A stretch of 64,000 nucleotides of DNA from Paenibacillus sp. 598K (lineage in GTDB: Bacteria; Bacillota; Bacilli; Paenibacillales; Paenibacillaceae), in contig NZ_BFBX01000043.1 in the NCBI RefSeq assembly GCF_003851045.1, positions 1 to 64,000 of the forward strand, in the 5' to 3' direction. The notes beneath the pieces are model-generated. The model did no database searches. It saw only the letters and a program-made list of their open reading frames with translations, and was not told where the DNA came from. The stretch's first letter is position 1; every line of letters begins with the position of its first letter. Position numbers and translations under genes: made by a program. Positions 7,922 to 15,867 of this stretch are shown here, one piece after another.

Positions 7922-9253
7922 ATGACCACAACTACGATGCAACGACTTGCCGTCAGCGACAACCGGCGCCATCTGACTTATGCCGACGGCTCGCCTTTTT
8001 TTTGGCTGGCCGATACGGCCTGGGAGCTGTTCCACCGCCTGAACCGCGAGGAAGCGGCCCTCTACCTGCGCAACAGAGCCGAGAACGGCTTTAATGTCAT
8101 CCAGGCCGTCGCTCTGGCTGAGCTGGAGGGACTGAGCGAGGGCAATGCCTATGGCCATGTGCCGCTGCTGAAGAACGAACAACAAGTCTATGATCCCGAG
8201 CTCCCCGACCTGGCGCCGGAAGGCGGATACGGGTACTGGGAGCATGTCGATTATATGGTGGATCTGGCTGCGGAGCTGGGGCTGTATATCGGACTGCTGC
8301 CTACGTGGGGCGACAAGTTTAATGTGGCCTGGGGAACGGGGCCGGACATCTTCAATCCGGACAATGCGCGGGCATATGGCAGATGGATCGGCGAACGCTA
8401 CGGCGAGCGCCCGAACATCGTGTGGATTATGGGCGGCGACCGGCCGCTGACGGAGCATCGTCATTTCGAGATCGTGCGCGCGATGGCCGAGGGGGTACGC
8501 GAAGGATCGGGAGGCCGTCAGCTCATGACCTTCCATCCGCATGGCGGCGCCTCCTCGTCTCTGCATGTCCATCATGAGGCGTGGCTGGACTTCAATATGA
8601 TGCAATCGAGTCATGGCTCGCGCTACAAAGCCAACTATGAGATGATAGCGGCCGATTATGCCCGAACGCCTATCAAGCCTACGCTCGACGGCGAGCCTTG
8701 CTATGAGGATATTGCGGTCGGCTTCAAGCCGGAGGATGGATTTTTCGATGCGGCGGATGTCCGCAAGGCCGCCTATTGGGCTGTCTTTGCCGGGGCCTGC
8801 GGCCATACGTACGGGCATCACTCGATCTGGTCGATGGTCGTCGAGCCGGAGGGCTGGTTCACGATGCCGTGGACGAGAGCGCTCAACCGTCCGGGGATGA
8901 GCCAGATGAAGCATCTGCGCCGACTCATCGAGTCGCGGCCGATGCTGGACCGCGTACCGGATCAGGAGCTGGTGCCGGAGGCCGGCAAGGGTGCGGCGCA
9001 TCTGCAGGCGACACGCGGCGAGGATTATGCCTTCATCTACTCCCCGTGCGGGCTCGCCTTCGAGGTTAACCTGGGACGGATCAGCGGCGATACGCTGCAG
9101 GCCGCCTGGTACGATCCGCGCACCGGCGAGACACAGACGATCGGCACGATGGCTAATACAGGTCAGGCCCGCTTCACGCCTCCGTCTACCGGCCAGAACG
9201 AGGATTGGGTGCTGATCCTCGACGACGCGGCCGCAGGCTATGGGCTTCCCTGA
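7922..9253 (+). CDS. GH140-like (DUF4038) glycoside hydrolase, putative apiosidase
   Basis: A 443-residue hydrolase with an N-terminal DUF4038 TIM barrel ('PFFWLADTAWELFHRL', 'NGFNVIQAV', 'YIGLLPTWGDKFN') and a C-terminal beta-sandwich of the Collagen_bind_2 type (about residues 355-440, 'AAWYDPRTGETQTIG'). GH140 members remove D-apiose from rhamnogalacturonan-II side chains. Candidate catalytic acids are the Asp of 'GGDRP' (~173) and the Glu of 'DGEPCYE' (~258), by position only. There is no signal peptide, so it should act in the cytoplasm on imported apiosides. It follows the permeases after 26 bases with GAGAGGAG, and the downstream RuBisCO-like operon encodes apiose catabolic enzymes. 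Family assignment is firm; apiose specificity rests on context. Confidence 0.85.
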   Translation: MTTTTMQRLAVSDNRRHLTYADGSPFFWLADTAWELFHRLNREEAALYLRNRAENGFNVIQAVALAELEGLSEGNAYGHVPLLKNEQQVYDPELPDLAPEGGYGYWEHVDYMVDLAAELGLYIGLLPTWGDKFNVAWGTGPDIFNPDNARAYGRWIGERYGERPNIVWIMGGDRPLTEHRHFEIVRAMAEGVREGSGGRQLMTFHPHGGASSSLHVHHEAWLDFNMMQSSHGSRYKANYEMIAADYARTPIKPTLDGEPCYEDIAVGFKPEDGFFDAADVRKAAYWAVFAGACGHTYGHHSIWSMVVEPEGWFTMPWTRALNRPGMSQMKHLRRLIESRPMLDRVPDQELVPEAGKGAAHLQATRGEDYAFIYSPCGLAFEVNLGRISGDTLQAAWYDPRTGETQTIGTMANTGQARFTPPSTGQNEDWVLILDDAAAGYGLP

Positions 9254-9347
9254 CCGCTAGCCCTCCTGCGGCTCCAGCTTGAACCGTGGCTAGGCTTTCG
9301 TGAAGTTCGGATGCTGCCCACGCAGCGAGCAAGCCGCTGCTACGCCG

Positions 9348-9983
9348 CTACTCCAACAGGATCCGCTTGCCGAACTCGAGATGCTGGGTGAGCGTAGCTG
9401 CGGCTTCCTCGCCCTGCCCCTGCTCGATCTGCTCGACCAGCGTAGCGTGATCCTCATAGGAGATCTTGATGCGATTGGCATCCTTGCGCAGGACATTCAG
9501 CGCGATCCGGTACAGCTTGTCCTGCAGCCGGTCCATTGTGACGATGATCTCCTTGTTGTCAAAGGCGTAGACCAGTTGCCGGTGAAACTCCGAGTCCTCG
9601 TGGGCGAACTGCATCGTATCGTCAGCCTCGACGCAGGCCCATTGGCGTGCCAGGCTCTCCTTGAACCATTGCCGCAGCTCGTCGGTGAGCTTGCGAGAGG
9701 CCAGCTTGCGGACGATGCTCGATTCGATAATCATGCGGAAGTCGTAGACGTCGATCGCTTTGTCGATCGTCACCTCCGACACAAAAATGCCGCGATTGGG
9801 CGTGTACGTCACATGCCCCTCGGCTTCGAGCCGCTCGAGGGCCGCTCGGATCGGCGTCCGGCTCATTTCCATCCGCTCCACCAGGGAGCGCTCGGAGAGG
9901 AATTCGCCGCTGCGGAGCTCTCCCTGCATAATCAGTGCGCGAAGCATAGTATAGGCTTTTTCTTTTAACGTTTTCTCGGACAC
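9348..9983 (-). CDS. GntR family regulator, FadR/FCD subfamily
   Basis: A 211-residue repressor-type protein. Residues ~8-75 form a winged helix ('FLSERSLVERMEMSRTPIRA', then 'GHVTYTPNRGIFVSEV'), and the rest is an all-helical FCD ligand domain with 'EDSEFHRQLV', whose His usually helps hold a metal. The start is GTG at 9983 with AAAGGGG upstream. The gene lies between the import operon and the RuBisCO-like operon, convergent to the first and divergent from the second. Related GTATAC palindromes precede both operons, so it most likely represses the pathway until an apiose-derived acid binds. Confidence 0.9.
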   Translation of the reverse strand: MSEKTLKEKAYTMLRALIMQGELRSGEFLSERSLVERMEMSRTPIRAALERLEAEGHVTYTPNRGIFVSEVTIDKAIDVYDFRMIIESSIVRKLASRKLTDELRQWFKESLARQWACVEADDTMQFAHEDSEFHRQLVYAFDNKEIIVTMDRLQDKLYRIALNVLRKDANRIKISYEDHATLVEQIEQGQGEEAAATLTQHLEFGKRILLE

Positions 9984-10039
9984 GTCGCCAACCCCTTTAT
10001 CACGAACATGACATAGCTGCCGATGCTGTAGTTTTATCT

Positions 10040-10068
10040 AATGTAGCAATAGAAGTTAACGCTGTCAA
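10040..10068 (-). promoter_or_regulatory. Promoter of the GntR gene
   Basis: Minus-strand TTGACA (10068-10063), 17 bases, then TACATT (10045-10040): a perfect -35 with ideal spacing, about 57 bases before the GTG start of the regulator. Confidence 0.65.
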
Positions 10069-10073
10069 TTATC

Positions 10074-10084
10074 TTTGTATCAAA
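10074..10084. promoter_or_regulatory. Possible second operator near the GntR promoter
   Basis: TTTGTATCAAA has inverted arms TTTG/CAAA around TAT, placed just upstream of the -35 box of the regulator gene. It resembles a weakened copy of the GTATAC operators and could serve autoregulation. Confidence 0.3.
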
Positions 10085-10106
10085 CTGGTTTTATATTAAT
10101 ATTCCG

Positions 10107-10136
10107 ATTGTATACCATTTGTATCTATGTTATTCT
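10107..10136 (+). promoter_or_regulatory. Operator-overlapped promoter of the RuBisCO-like operon
   Basis: ATTGTATACCAT (10107-10118) is a palindrome with one mismatched pair, matching the operator at 4252-4261. It overlaps a possible -35 TTGTAT (10109-10114), with TATTCT (10131-10136) 16 bases further on as -10. Binding here would block RNA polymerase directly. The promoter boxes are only fair; the palindrome is clear. Confidence 0.5.
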
Positions 10137-10186
10137 TGGACTGAACCTTCACCCGATGATCTGCTGAAAGGAGCGTGCTGCACGCG

Positions 10187-11452
10187 ATGGCAACGGACCG
10201 CATTACCGTAACCTACTACATTGAGAGCCCTTACGAGCTCCGCCATGCAGCTGAAGTGCTGGCGGGCGAGCAATCGACCGGCACCTTCCTGGCCATCCCC
10301 GGAGAGACGGACGAGATCAAGGCGAGGCACCGAGCCACCATCGACGCGATCCGCGAGCTGGGCACAGCGGCCGAGCCCGCCCTTCCCGGCTCCGCTCCGC
10401 CCGCGGGCTTCGACGGCGCTTATCGCCGCGGCGAGATCGACATCACGTTTCCCTATGACAATATCGGCCCCTCGCTCCCCAACCTGATGGCCGTCATCGC
10501 CGGCAATCTCTTCGAGCTGCAGGAGCTGTCCGCGATCCGGCTCACCGGCCTGCAGCTGCCTGCTGGATTTCATGACAAATACCAGGGTCCCCGCTTCGGC
10601 ATCCGCGGTACCCGCGACTTGCTCGGCGTCTATGATCGGCCGGTGATCGGCACGATCGTCAAGCCCAATATCGGCCTGACGGCCGACGGACTGCGGCCGA
10701 TCGTCCGCGATCTGGCGCTGGCTGGCATCGACTTCATCAAGGATGACGAGGTCAACGGCAATCCGCCCTACTTCCCGCTCGCACAGCGTATCGAGGCCGT
10801 CATGGACGAGATCAACCGGGCGGCGGAGCGGACCGGCAAGAAGACGATGTACGCCTTCAATATCACCGGCGATATCGATGAGATGAAGCGAGGACATGAC
10901 CAGGTGCTGGAGGCAGGCGGCACCTGCGTGATGGTCAGCATCAACAGTATCGGCTGGAGCGGTCTGGCTCATCTCCGCAGCTACTGCGAGCTGCCGATCC
11001 ACGGTCACCGCAACCAGTGGGGGATGTGGACGCGGCACCCCGGACTGGGCATGTCGTTCTCGGTGTATCAGCAGCTATGCCGACTGGCTGGCGTCGACCA
11101 TCTGCATACCAACGGCCTCAATAACAAGTTCTCCGAGACCAACGAATCGGTGATCCAGTCCGTGACGGAATGCCTGACGCCGATCTTCGGCGAGGATACG
11201 GTGTTCCCTGTCCTCTCCTCCAAGCAATGGGCAGGGCAGGCCGTCGAGTCGTATCGCACCTTCGGCACCATCGATCTGATGAATATCGCTGGTGGCGGCA
11301 TCCATGCCCATCCGGGCGGCTACGCTGCCGGCTTCCGCAGCATGGTGCAGGGCTGGGAGGCAGCGCTAGCAGGTATCGACCTCGATACGTATGCCGCCGA
11401 TCACCCCGAGCTCCGGGACGCCATCGCCGCATTCGCCGGGAGGCCGTCATGA
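10187..11452 (+). CDS. RuBisCO-like protein (3-oxo-isoapionate-4-phosphate enzyme)
   Basis: A 421-residue form IV RuBisCO homologue. Aligned by eye, these RuBisCO positions are kept: Lys175 (in KPNIGL), the metal-binding KDDE set with the carbamylated Lys201, Asp203 and Glu204 (FIKDDEV), His294-Arg295 (HGHR), His327 and Lys334 (HTNGLNNK), and Gly403-404 (GGGIHAHPGG). Lys177 is Asn and Gly380 is Ser. Known relatives beside DUF1537 kinases and ApnO act on 3-oxo-isoapionate 4-phosphate, by decarboxylation or by carboxyl transfer and hydrolysis to 3-phosphoglycerate and glycolate; I cannot say which applies. The start is uncertain: ATG at 10187 lies 13 bases after GAAAGGAG, while a GTG at 10175 is too close to it. 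The stop overlaps the next ATG. Confidence 0.88.
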   Translation: MATDRITVTYYIESPYELRHAAEVLAGEQSTGTFLAIPGETDEIKARHRATIDAIRELGTAAEPALPGSAPPAGFDGAYRRGEIDITFPYDNIGPSLPNLMAVIAGNLFELQELSAIRLTGLQLPAGFHDKYQGPRFGIRGTRDLLGVYDRPVIGTIVKPNIGLTADGLRPIVRDLALAGIDFIKDDEVNGNPPYFPLAQRIEAVMDEINRAAERTGKKTMYAFNITGDIDEMKRGHDQVLEAGGTCVMVSINSIGWSGLAHLRSYCELPIHGHRNQWGMWTRHPGLGMSFSVYQQLCRLAGVDHLHTNGLNNKFSETNESVIQSVTECLTPIFGEDTVFPVLSSKQWAGQAVESYRTFGTIDLMNIAGGGIHAHPGGYAAGFRSMVQGWEAALAGIDLDTYAADHPELRDAIAAFAGRPS

Positions 11453-12822
11453 GCGGCGGCTCGCCGTGGCTGCTGTCGTATTACGGCGATGACTTCACCG
11501 GCTCTACAGATGTCATGGAGGCGCTGGAGACGCGCGGCGTGCCGACGGCCCTCTTCCTGCGGGTGCCCTCGGAGGCGCTGCTGGCCGAGCGGTTCCCGCA
11601 TATCCGAGCCTTCGGCGTGGCCGGCGTCAGCCGCTCGATGAGCGAGGCGGAGCTGGAGGCGGAGCTCGCTCCGATCCTGGAGCAGCTTGCCCTATTGGGC
11701 GCGCCGATCGTCCACTACAAGCTCTGCTCGACCTTTGATTCGTCGCCGGACTCCGGCAGCATCGGCAAGGTGATGGAGATCGCCCGGCGGCTCTTCCCCG
11801 GAGCGCCTGCGTTCCCTCTGCTGGCCGCCTGTCCGCCGCTCAAGCGGTATACGTTGTTCGGCCATCATTTTGCCGGAGCGGACGGGGCCACATACCGGCT
11901 GGACCGCCACCCGACCATGTCCCGGCACCCGGTCACCCCGATGGATGAAGCGGACTTGCGGGAGCATCTGAAGCGTCAGACGTCGCTCTCCGTCGGCCTG
12001 ATGGATGTGCTGGCGCTGGATCGCGAGCCCGAGCTGCGGGATTCCCGGTACCGCGAGCTGGCTGCAAGTCACGATGCCGTCCTCCTCGATGCGCTCACCG
12101 ATCAGCATCTGGATGCTGCGGGAGCGCTCATCGACCATGCGGCGGCCGAGGGCCAGACCTTTGTCCTCGGCTCCTCCGGTGTCCAATACGGTCTGGCTGC
12201 CCAGTGGCAGCGCCAAGGCCGAGTGACAGGTCCGGGAGCCGCGAAGACGGCCGCGCCCGTCGACCAGCTCCTGGTCCTCTCGGGCAGCTGTTCGCCAGCG
12301 ACGGCAGCCCAGCTGCGTTACGCCTTCGACCATGGCTATGCCAGCCTTCAATTGTCGGCAGATCAGCTGCTCTGGGACCCCGAAGCCGCGTTAGACACGC
12401 TGTTCGAGCAGGCGCTGGCCATCCTCCGGCAGGGCCGCAGCCTGGTCATCTACTCGGCGATAGGCCCCGAAGACCCTGCCATCGCCGCAACTCGAGAGCT
12501 GCTAATCCAGATGCAGGCCCCCTCGCTCGATACCGGTCGGCTGCTCGGCAGCCGTCTCGGCCAGCTAGGCCGTCGGCTGCTGGAGGCGACCGGCTTGCGG
12601 CGGCTCGCCGTCGCTGGCGGGGATACGTCCGGCTACGTGACCGGAGAGCTCGGCATCTATGCGCTGGAGATGCTCGCCCCGCTGGTGCCTGGCTGTCCGC
12701 TATGCCGCTGCTCCTCCGACCGGCCCGACTTCGACGGGTTGGAGATCGTCCTCAAGGGCGGCCAGATCGGGGAGCCCGACTTCCTGGAGCGCATCCGTAA
12801 AGGATCTTGCCCCTCAAGCTAG
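11449..12822 (+). CDS. oiaK: DUF1537 four-carbon acid sugar kinase, OiaK-like
   Basis: A 457-residue ATP-dependent sugar-acid kinase. The N-terminal domain opens with 'SYYGDDFTGSTDVMEAL', the conserved DDFTG substrate loop, and the C-terminal nucleotide-binding domain has 'VAGGDTSGYVT' and 'LKGGQIGEPDF', both hallmarks of DUF1537. Members phosphorylate threonate, erythronate, denbinose-type acids or 3-oxo-isoapionate. The four-base overlap (ATGA) with the RuBisCO-like gene and the absence of an OtnC-type aldolase favour the 3-oxo-isoapionate kinase role. GGGAGG precedes the ATG. Confidence 0.85.
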   Translation: MSGGSPWLLSYYGDDFTGSTDVMEALETRGVPTALFLRVPSEALLAERFPHIRAFGVAGVSRSMSEAELEAELAPILEQLALLGAPIVHYKLCSTFDSSPDSGSIGKVMEIARRLFPGAPAFPLLAACPPLKRYTLFGHHFAGADGATYRLDRHPTMSRHPVTPMDEADLREHLKRQTSLSVGLMDVLALDREPELRDSRYRELAASHDAVLLDALTDQHLDAAGALIDHAAAEGQTFVLGSSGVQYGLAAQWQRQGRVTGPGAAKTAAPVDQLLVLSGSCSPATAAQLRYAFDHGYASLQLSADQLLWDPEAALDTLFEQALAILRQGRSLVIYSAIGPEDPAIAATRELLIQMQAPSLDTGRLLGSRLGQLGRRLLEATGLRRLAVAGGDTSGYVTGELGIYALEMLAPLVPGCPLCRCSSDRPDFDGLEIVLKGGQIGEPDFLERIRKGSCPSS

Positions 12823-12860
12823 CCTCAAAAGGCTGAAGAGGCACGGAATCGAATCTGGAG

Positions 12861-12964
12861 AAGCGGAGATTATGCTTCCGAAGTCGCTTTCTTGCAGAAA
12901 GCGTGTAGCTCGCCTTTGTCCACCGATTTCAACCGCCAAAGCGGTTAGACAATCAAGAAATCGG
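12861..12964 (+). ncRNA. Structured intergenic element of unknown kind
   Basis: The 226-base gap between the kinase and the next gene is the only long one in the operon and contains nested inverted repeats: GAAGC paired with GCTTC at about 12860-12878, a perfect GCTTTC-TTGCA-GAAAGC hairpin (12886-12902), and an outer stem CCGATTTC (12923-12930) / GAAATCGG (12957-12964) enclosing AACCGC-CAAA-GCGGTT (12931-12946). No T tract and no promoter are seen. It could be an RNA processing site, a cis-regulatory RNA or a dispersed repeat. Confidence 0.4.
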
Positions 12965-13048
12965 GGGACAACAGCGATCGGAAGAACGATTCGTGACCGT
13001 AGGCTTCCTTTTGAGGGTAGCCAACCTACAAACAAGGAGCGTAATGTA

Positions 13049-13912
13049 ATGAGACAAGTAATCGCACTGATCGGAGCTGGAGGCAAGATGGGCTGCCGCT
13101 TGACCGACCGGTTCATGGACGCAGCCGCTTACGAGATGCGCTACGTCGAGATTAGCGAAGCCGGATTGACGCGTCTTGGCGAGCGGGGACTGACAGTCAC
13201 GCCGCAGCATGAAGCCGTAAGCGAAGCTGACGTCGTCATCCTGGCCGTGCCCGATGTGCTGATCGGCAAGATCGCATCGGGCATCGTCCCCGATATGAAG
13301 CCGGGCTCGCTGCTAATGCTGCTCGACCCTGCGGCCGCTTATCTGGGCATGGTGCCGGAGCGAGACGAGATTGCCGTCTTCCTCGCGCACCCGTGCCACC
13401 CGCCGATCTTTAACGATGAGACCGATCCGCTGGCCCGTCAGGATTATTTTGGCGGCATCCATGCCAAGCAGTCGATCGTGTGCGCGCTCATGCGCGGCTC
13501 GGAGCAGCACTATGCGCTGGGCGAAGCGATCGCCCAGACGATGTATGCCCCGATCCTGCGGACGCACCGGATCACGATGGAGCAGATGGCGATGCTGGAG
13601 CCGAGCATGGCCGAAACGGTAGGCGCAACCTGTGCTACTATATTGAGAGAAGCGATGGACGAGGCCGTGCGTCGCGGCGTGCCTTACGAGGCAGCCCGGG
13701 ACTTCATGCTCGGCCATATCCACATCGAGCTCGCCATCGTCTTCGGCGAAGCCGGCAATCCGTTCTCCGATGCCGCGCTGGTCGCCATCGAATACGGCAA
13801 GCAGCAGATGCTGCGGCCGGATTGGAAGCAAGTATTCGAGCCGGAGTCTCTGCGTCACAACATCGACCTGATGCTGAATCCAGGCAAGCTGGAACAGGCG
13901 GTCGAAAAATAA
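13049..13912 (+). CDS. apnO: D-apionate oxidoisomerase-like dehydrogenase (ApnO)
   Basis: A 287-residue NAD-dependent enzyme with an N-terminal Rossmann fold ('IALIGAGGKMGCRLTDRF', 'ADVVILAVPDVLIGKIA') and a C-terminal helical domain of the 6-phosphogluconate dehydrogenase C-terminal type (PF16896-like). ApnO oxidises and isomerises D-apionate to 3-oxo-isoapionate, and its usual neighbours (DUF1537 kinase, RuBisCO-like protein, Gfo/Idh/MocA dehydrogenase) are all present. I used the ATG at 13049 with AAGGAG nine bases upstream; the frame is open further upstream, but that part lies in the structured gap. Twenty bases separate it from the next gene. Confidence 0.8.
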   Translation: MRQVIALIGAGGKMGCRLTDRFMDAAAYEMRYVEISEAGLTRLGERGLTVTPQHEAVSEADVVILAVPDVLIGKIASGIVPDMKPGSLLMLLDPAAAYLGMVPERDEIAVFLAHPCHPPIFNDETDPLARQDYFGGIHAKQSIVCALMRGSEQHYALGEAIAQTMYAPILRTHRITMEQMAMLEPSMAETVGATCATILREAMDEAVRRGVPYEAARDFMLGHIHIELAIVFGEAGNPFSDAALVAIEYGKQQMLRPDWKQVFEPESLRHNIDLMLNPGKLEQAVEK

Positions 13913-13932
13913 GCCAACAAGGAGCGTTAGCG

Positions 13933-14688
13933 ATGATCATTGATGTGCATGCCCATCTGGGCGAGGACCGCGTATTCGATGAGCACTTCACGGAGCAGGA
14001 GCAATGGGACAAAATGCGCGATCACGGCGTAGATCTGACCATCCTTCAGCCTGCAAGCGTGCATACGCTGGAGGAGGCGCGGCAGCAGCATGACGCCATT
14101 GCGGAGCTGTGCCGTCAGCATCCGCGCCATTTTGTGGGGATGGCCAACCCCAACCCCCATCTGCCCGATGCGCAATATGAAGGCGAAATCCGGCGATGCA
14201 TCGAGGAGCTGGGCTTCGTCGGCATCAAGATCCACACCTCCGCCCATGGCGTCAATCCCGCCAGCCGGGACGGACGACGGGTTTTCCGCCTGGCCGAGAC
14301 GCTGGGCGTGCCGGTCATGGTTCATACCGGGGCGGGCATCCCTTTTGCCAATCCCTGCAATCTAATGCCTATCGCCGCGGAGCAACCTGGCCTTCCGATC
14401 GTCATCGCCCATTGCGGGATGATGGTGCTGGCGGGCGAGACGTACATGGCCATGAAGCAGCATGACAACCTATACGCCGACATTACCTGGACCGGCGGCT
14501 TCCTGATCCGCAATTGGGTACGCGAGCTGGGTGCCCACCGCTTCATGTTCGGCACCGATCATGCGGACAATTGCGGCACCGAGCTGGCCAAGGTGCGCAC
14601 CTGCGGATTGACCGAGGAAGAGCAAGCGTGGGTGCTGGGCCGGGCCGCGCAGCAGATCTATAAGCTGCCGGGCGGTGCAGAGGCATGA
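13933..14688 (+). CDS. Amidohydrolase_2 family enzyme, putative lactonase
   Basis: A 251-residue metal-dependent TIM-barrel hydrolase (PF04909 type). It begins 'MIIDVHAHLGED' with the HxH metal ligands at residues 6 and 8, followed by 'VMVHTGAGIPF', 'IVIAHCGMMV' and 'FMFGTDHADNC', which supply the remaining His and Asp. Relatives hydrolyse lactones (fuconolactonase, 2-pyrone-4,6-dicarboxylate lactonase) or decarboxylate. In this operon it is the only hydrolase after the dehydrogenase, so opening of D-apionolactone to D-apionate is the simplest role. That is inference by missing step. AAGGAG is eight bases upstream; the last four bases overlap the next gene. Confidence 0.78.
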   Translation: MIIDVHAHLGEDRVFDEHFTEQEQWDKMRDHGVDLTILQPASVHTLEEARQQHDAIAELCRQHPRHFVGMANPNPHLPDAQYEGEIRRCIEELGFVGIKIHTSAHGVNPASRDGRRVFRLAETLGVPVMVHTGAGIPFANPCNLMPIAAEQPGLPIVIAHCGMMVLAGETYMAMKQHDNLYADITWTGGFLIRNWVRELGAHRFMFGTDHADNCGTELAKVRTCGLTEEEQAWVLGRAAQQIYKLPGGAEA

Positions 14689-15734
14689 AGACATGGAAGG
14701 TCGGGCTGATCGGGGCAGGGTACTGGTCCGAGCAACATCTGACCGCCTGGCAGCGGCTGCCGGAGGTCGAGATCGCGACATTATGCGATGTCGATCCCGC
14801 CGCTCTGCAGCGGCGGGCCAGCCAGTTCGGCGTACCCGCTTCCCGCTGCTACGGGACGCTAGCAGAGATGCTGGCTGACGCGGACATCGATATCGTCGAT
14901 ATCGTCACAGGGCCGGATACGCATCTGGAGCTTGTCTCGCAGGCTGCGGCGGCAGGCAAGCACATCATGTGTCAGAAGCCGTTTGCCCGGGCAACCGAGG
15001 AGGCTCGCGGCATGGTGGAGCAAGCGCAGGCTGCGGGCGTGCGCCTGATGGTGACCGAGAACTGGCGGTGGCTGCAGCCATTCCAGCTCATCAAGGCCGT
15101 GCTGGCCGAAGGGCGGATCGGCACGCCAAGGGTCGCCCGCTATATCCACACGGACTTCTACACGCCGAGAATGGCCGAGGGGGTCGAGCTGCCGCAGCCG
15201 GTCTTCCGCACGATGCCGCAGCTGCTGTTCTACGAGATGGGCGTGCACTGGTACGATACGTGGCGTTACCTCTTCGGGACCCCGCAGCGCGTCTACGCCG
15301 AGATGCTGCGCATCAGTCCGCATATTCAGGGCGAGGATACCGGCACGGTGATGATGGGGTACGAAGACGGCTTTTACGGGCTGCTCGATGCCAGTTGGGC
15401 CACACGCCAGCATCTAAGCGAGCCTCCTGGCCCGGAAGTACGGGCGAACCACGTCGAACGGCTGACGATCGACGGCGACGACGGCACCTTGAAGCTCTAT
15501 GACAGCGGGCGAATCACGGTGGTGTCCCGCGACGGACGCTCAGAAGCGACCATGGCGGAGACCACCGAGCTGGACCATGGCGAGAGCCACTTCCGGCTAC
15601 AGCGTCATTTTGTGGACTGCCTGATCACAGGCGCCCCCTTTCAGACGAGCGGCGAGGACAATCTGATCACGCTTCAGATGGTGGAGGCCGCTTATTCGAG
15701 CGCGCGGGAACACCGGCCGGTGTGGATCAAGTAG
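14685..15734 (+). CDS. Gfo/Idh/MocA dehydrogenase, putative D-apiose dehydrogenase
   Basis: A 349-residue NAD(P)-dependent oxidoreductase. The Rossmann motif is 'VGLIGAGYWSEQH', and the family EKP motif appears as CQKP ('HIMCQKPFARA'), so the first residue is changed while the catalytic Lys is kept. 'MVTENWRWLQPFQ' and 'MGVHWYDTWRYL' provide further active-site residues. D-apiose dehydrogenases belong to this superfamily and form the 1,4-lactone. The ATGA overlap with the amidohydrolase gene supports a coupled oxidation and lactone-opening pair. The superfamily is certain; the substrate is inferred. Confidence 0.82.
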   Translation: MKTWKVGLIGAGYWSEQHLTAWQRLPEVEIATLCDVDPAALQRRASQFGVPASRCYGTLAEMLADADIDIVDIVTGPDTHLELVSQAAAAGKHIMCQKPFARATEEARGMVEQAQAAGVRLMVTENWRWLQPFQLIKAVLAEGRIGTPRVARYIHTDFYTPRMAEGVELPQPVFRTMPQLLFYEMGVHWYDTWRYLFGTPQRVYAEMLRISPHIQGEDTGTVMMGYEDGFYGLLDASWATRQHLSEPPGPEVRANHVERLTIDGDDGTLKLYDSGRITVVSRDGRSEATMAETTELDHGESHFRLQRHFVDCLITGAPFQTSGEDNLITLQMVEAAYSSAREHRPVWIK

Positions 15735-15835
15735 CCAGAATGGCCGGGCATAGGAGTAGCGAGGGCTTGGGAAGTGTCGTGTAGACGGGGCAGGACGCTA
15801 CGCGGCCTCCCTGAGCGGTTCGTATGCGCGATAGA

Positions 15836-15857
15836 GGAAGGCCGCAGCTGGCCTCCC
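15836..15857 (+). terminator. Possible terminator between convergent operons
   Basis: GGAAGGCC, a six-base loop and GGCCTCCC form an eight-base stem with one mismatch, followed only by TTAT. It sits between the stop of the dehydrogenase operon and the 3' end of the biosynthetic operon, the expected place for a shared terminator, but the T tract is poor. Confidence 0.3.
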
Positions 15858-15867
15858 TTATCCCCGT

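Noticed and set aside
12659-13048. A 130-residue upstream extension of the ApnO-like protein
   Set aside because: It overlaps the kinase gene and the structured gap; AAGGAG fits the ATG at 13049.
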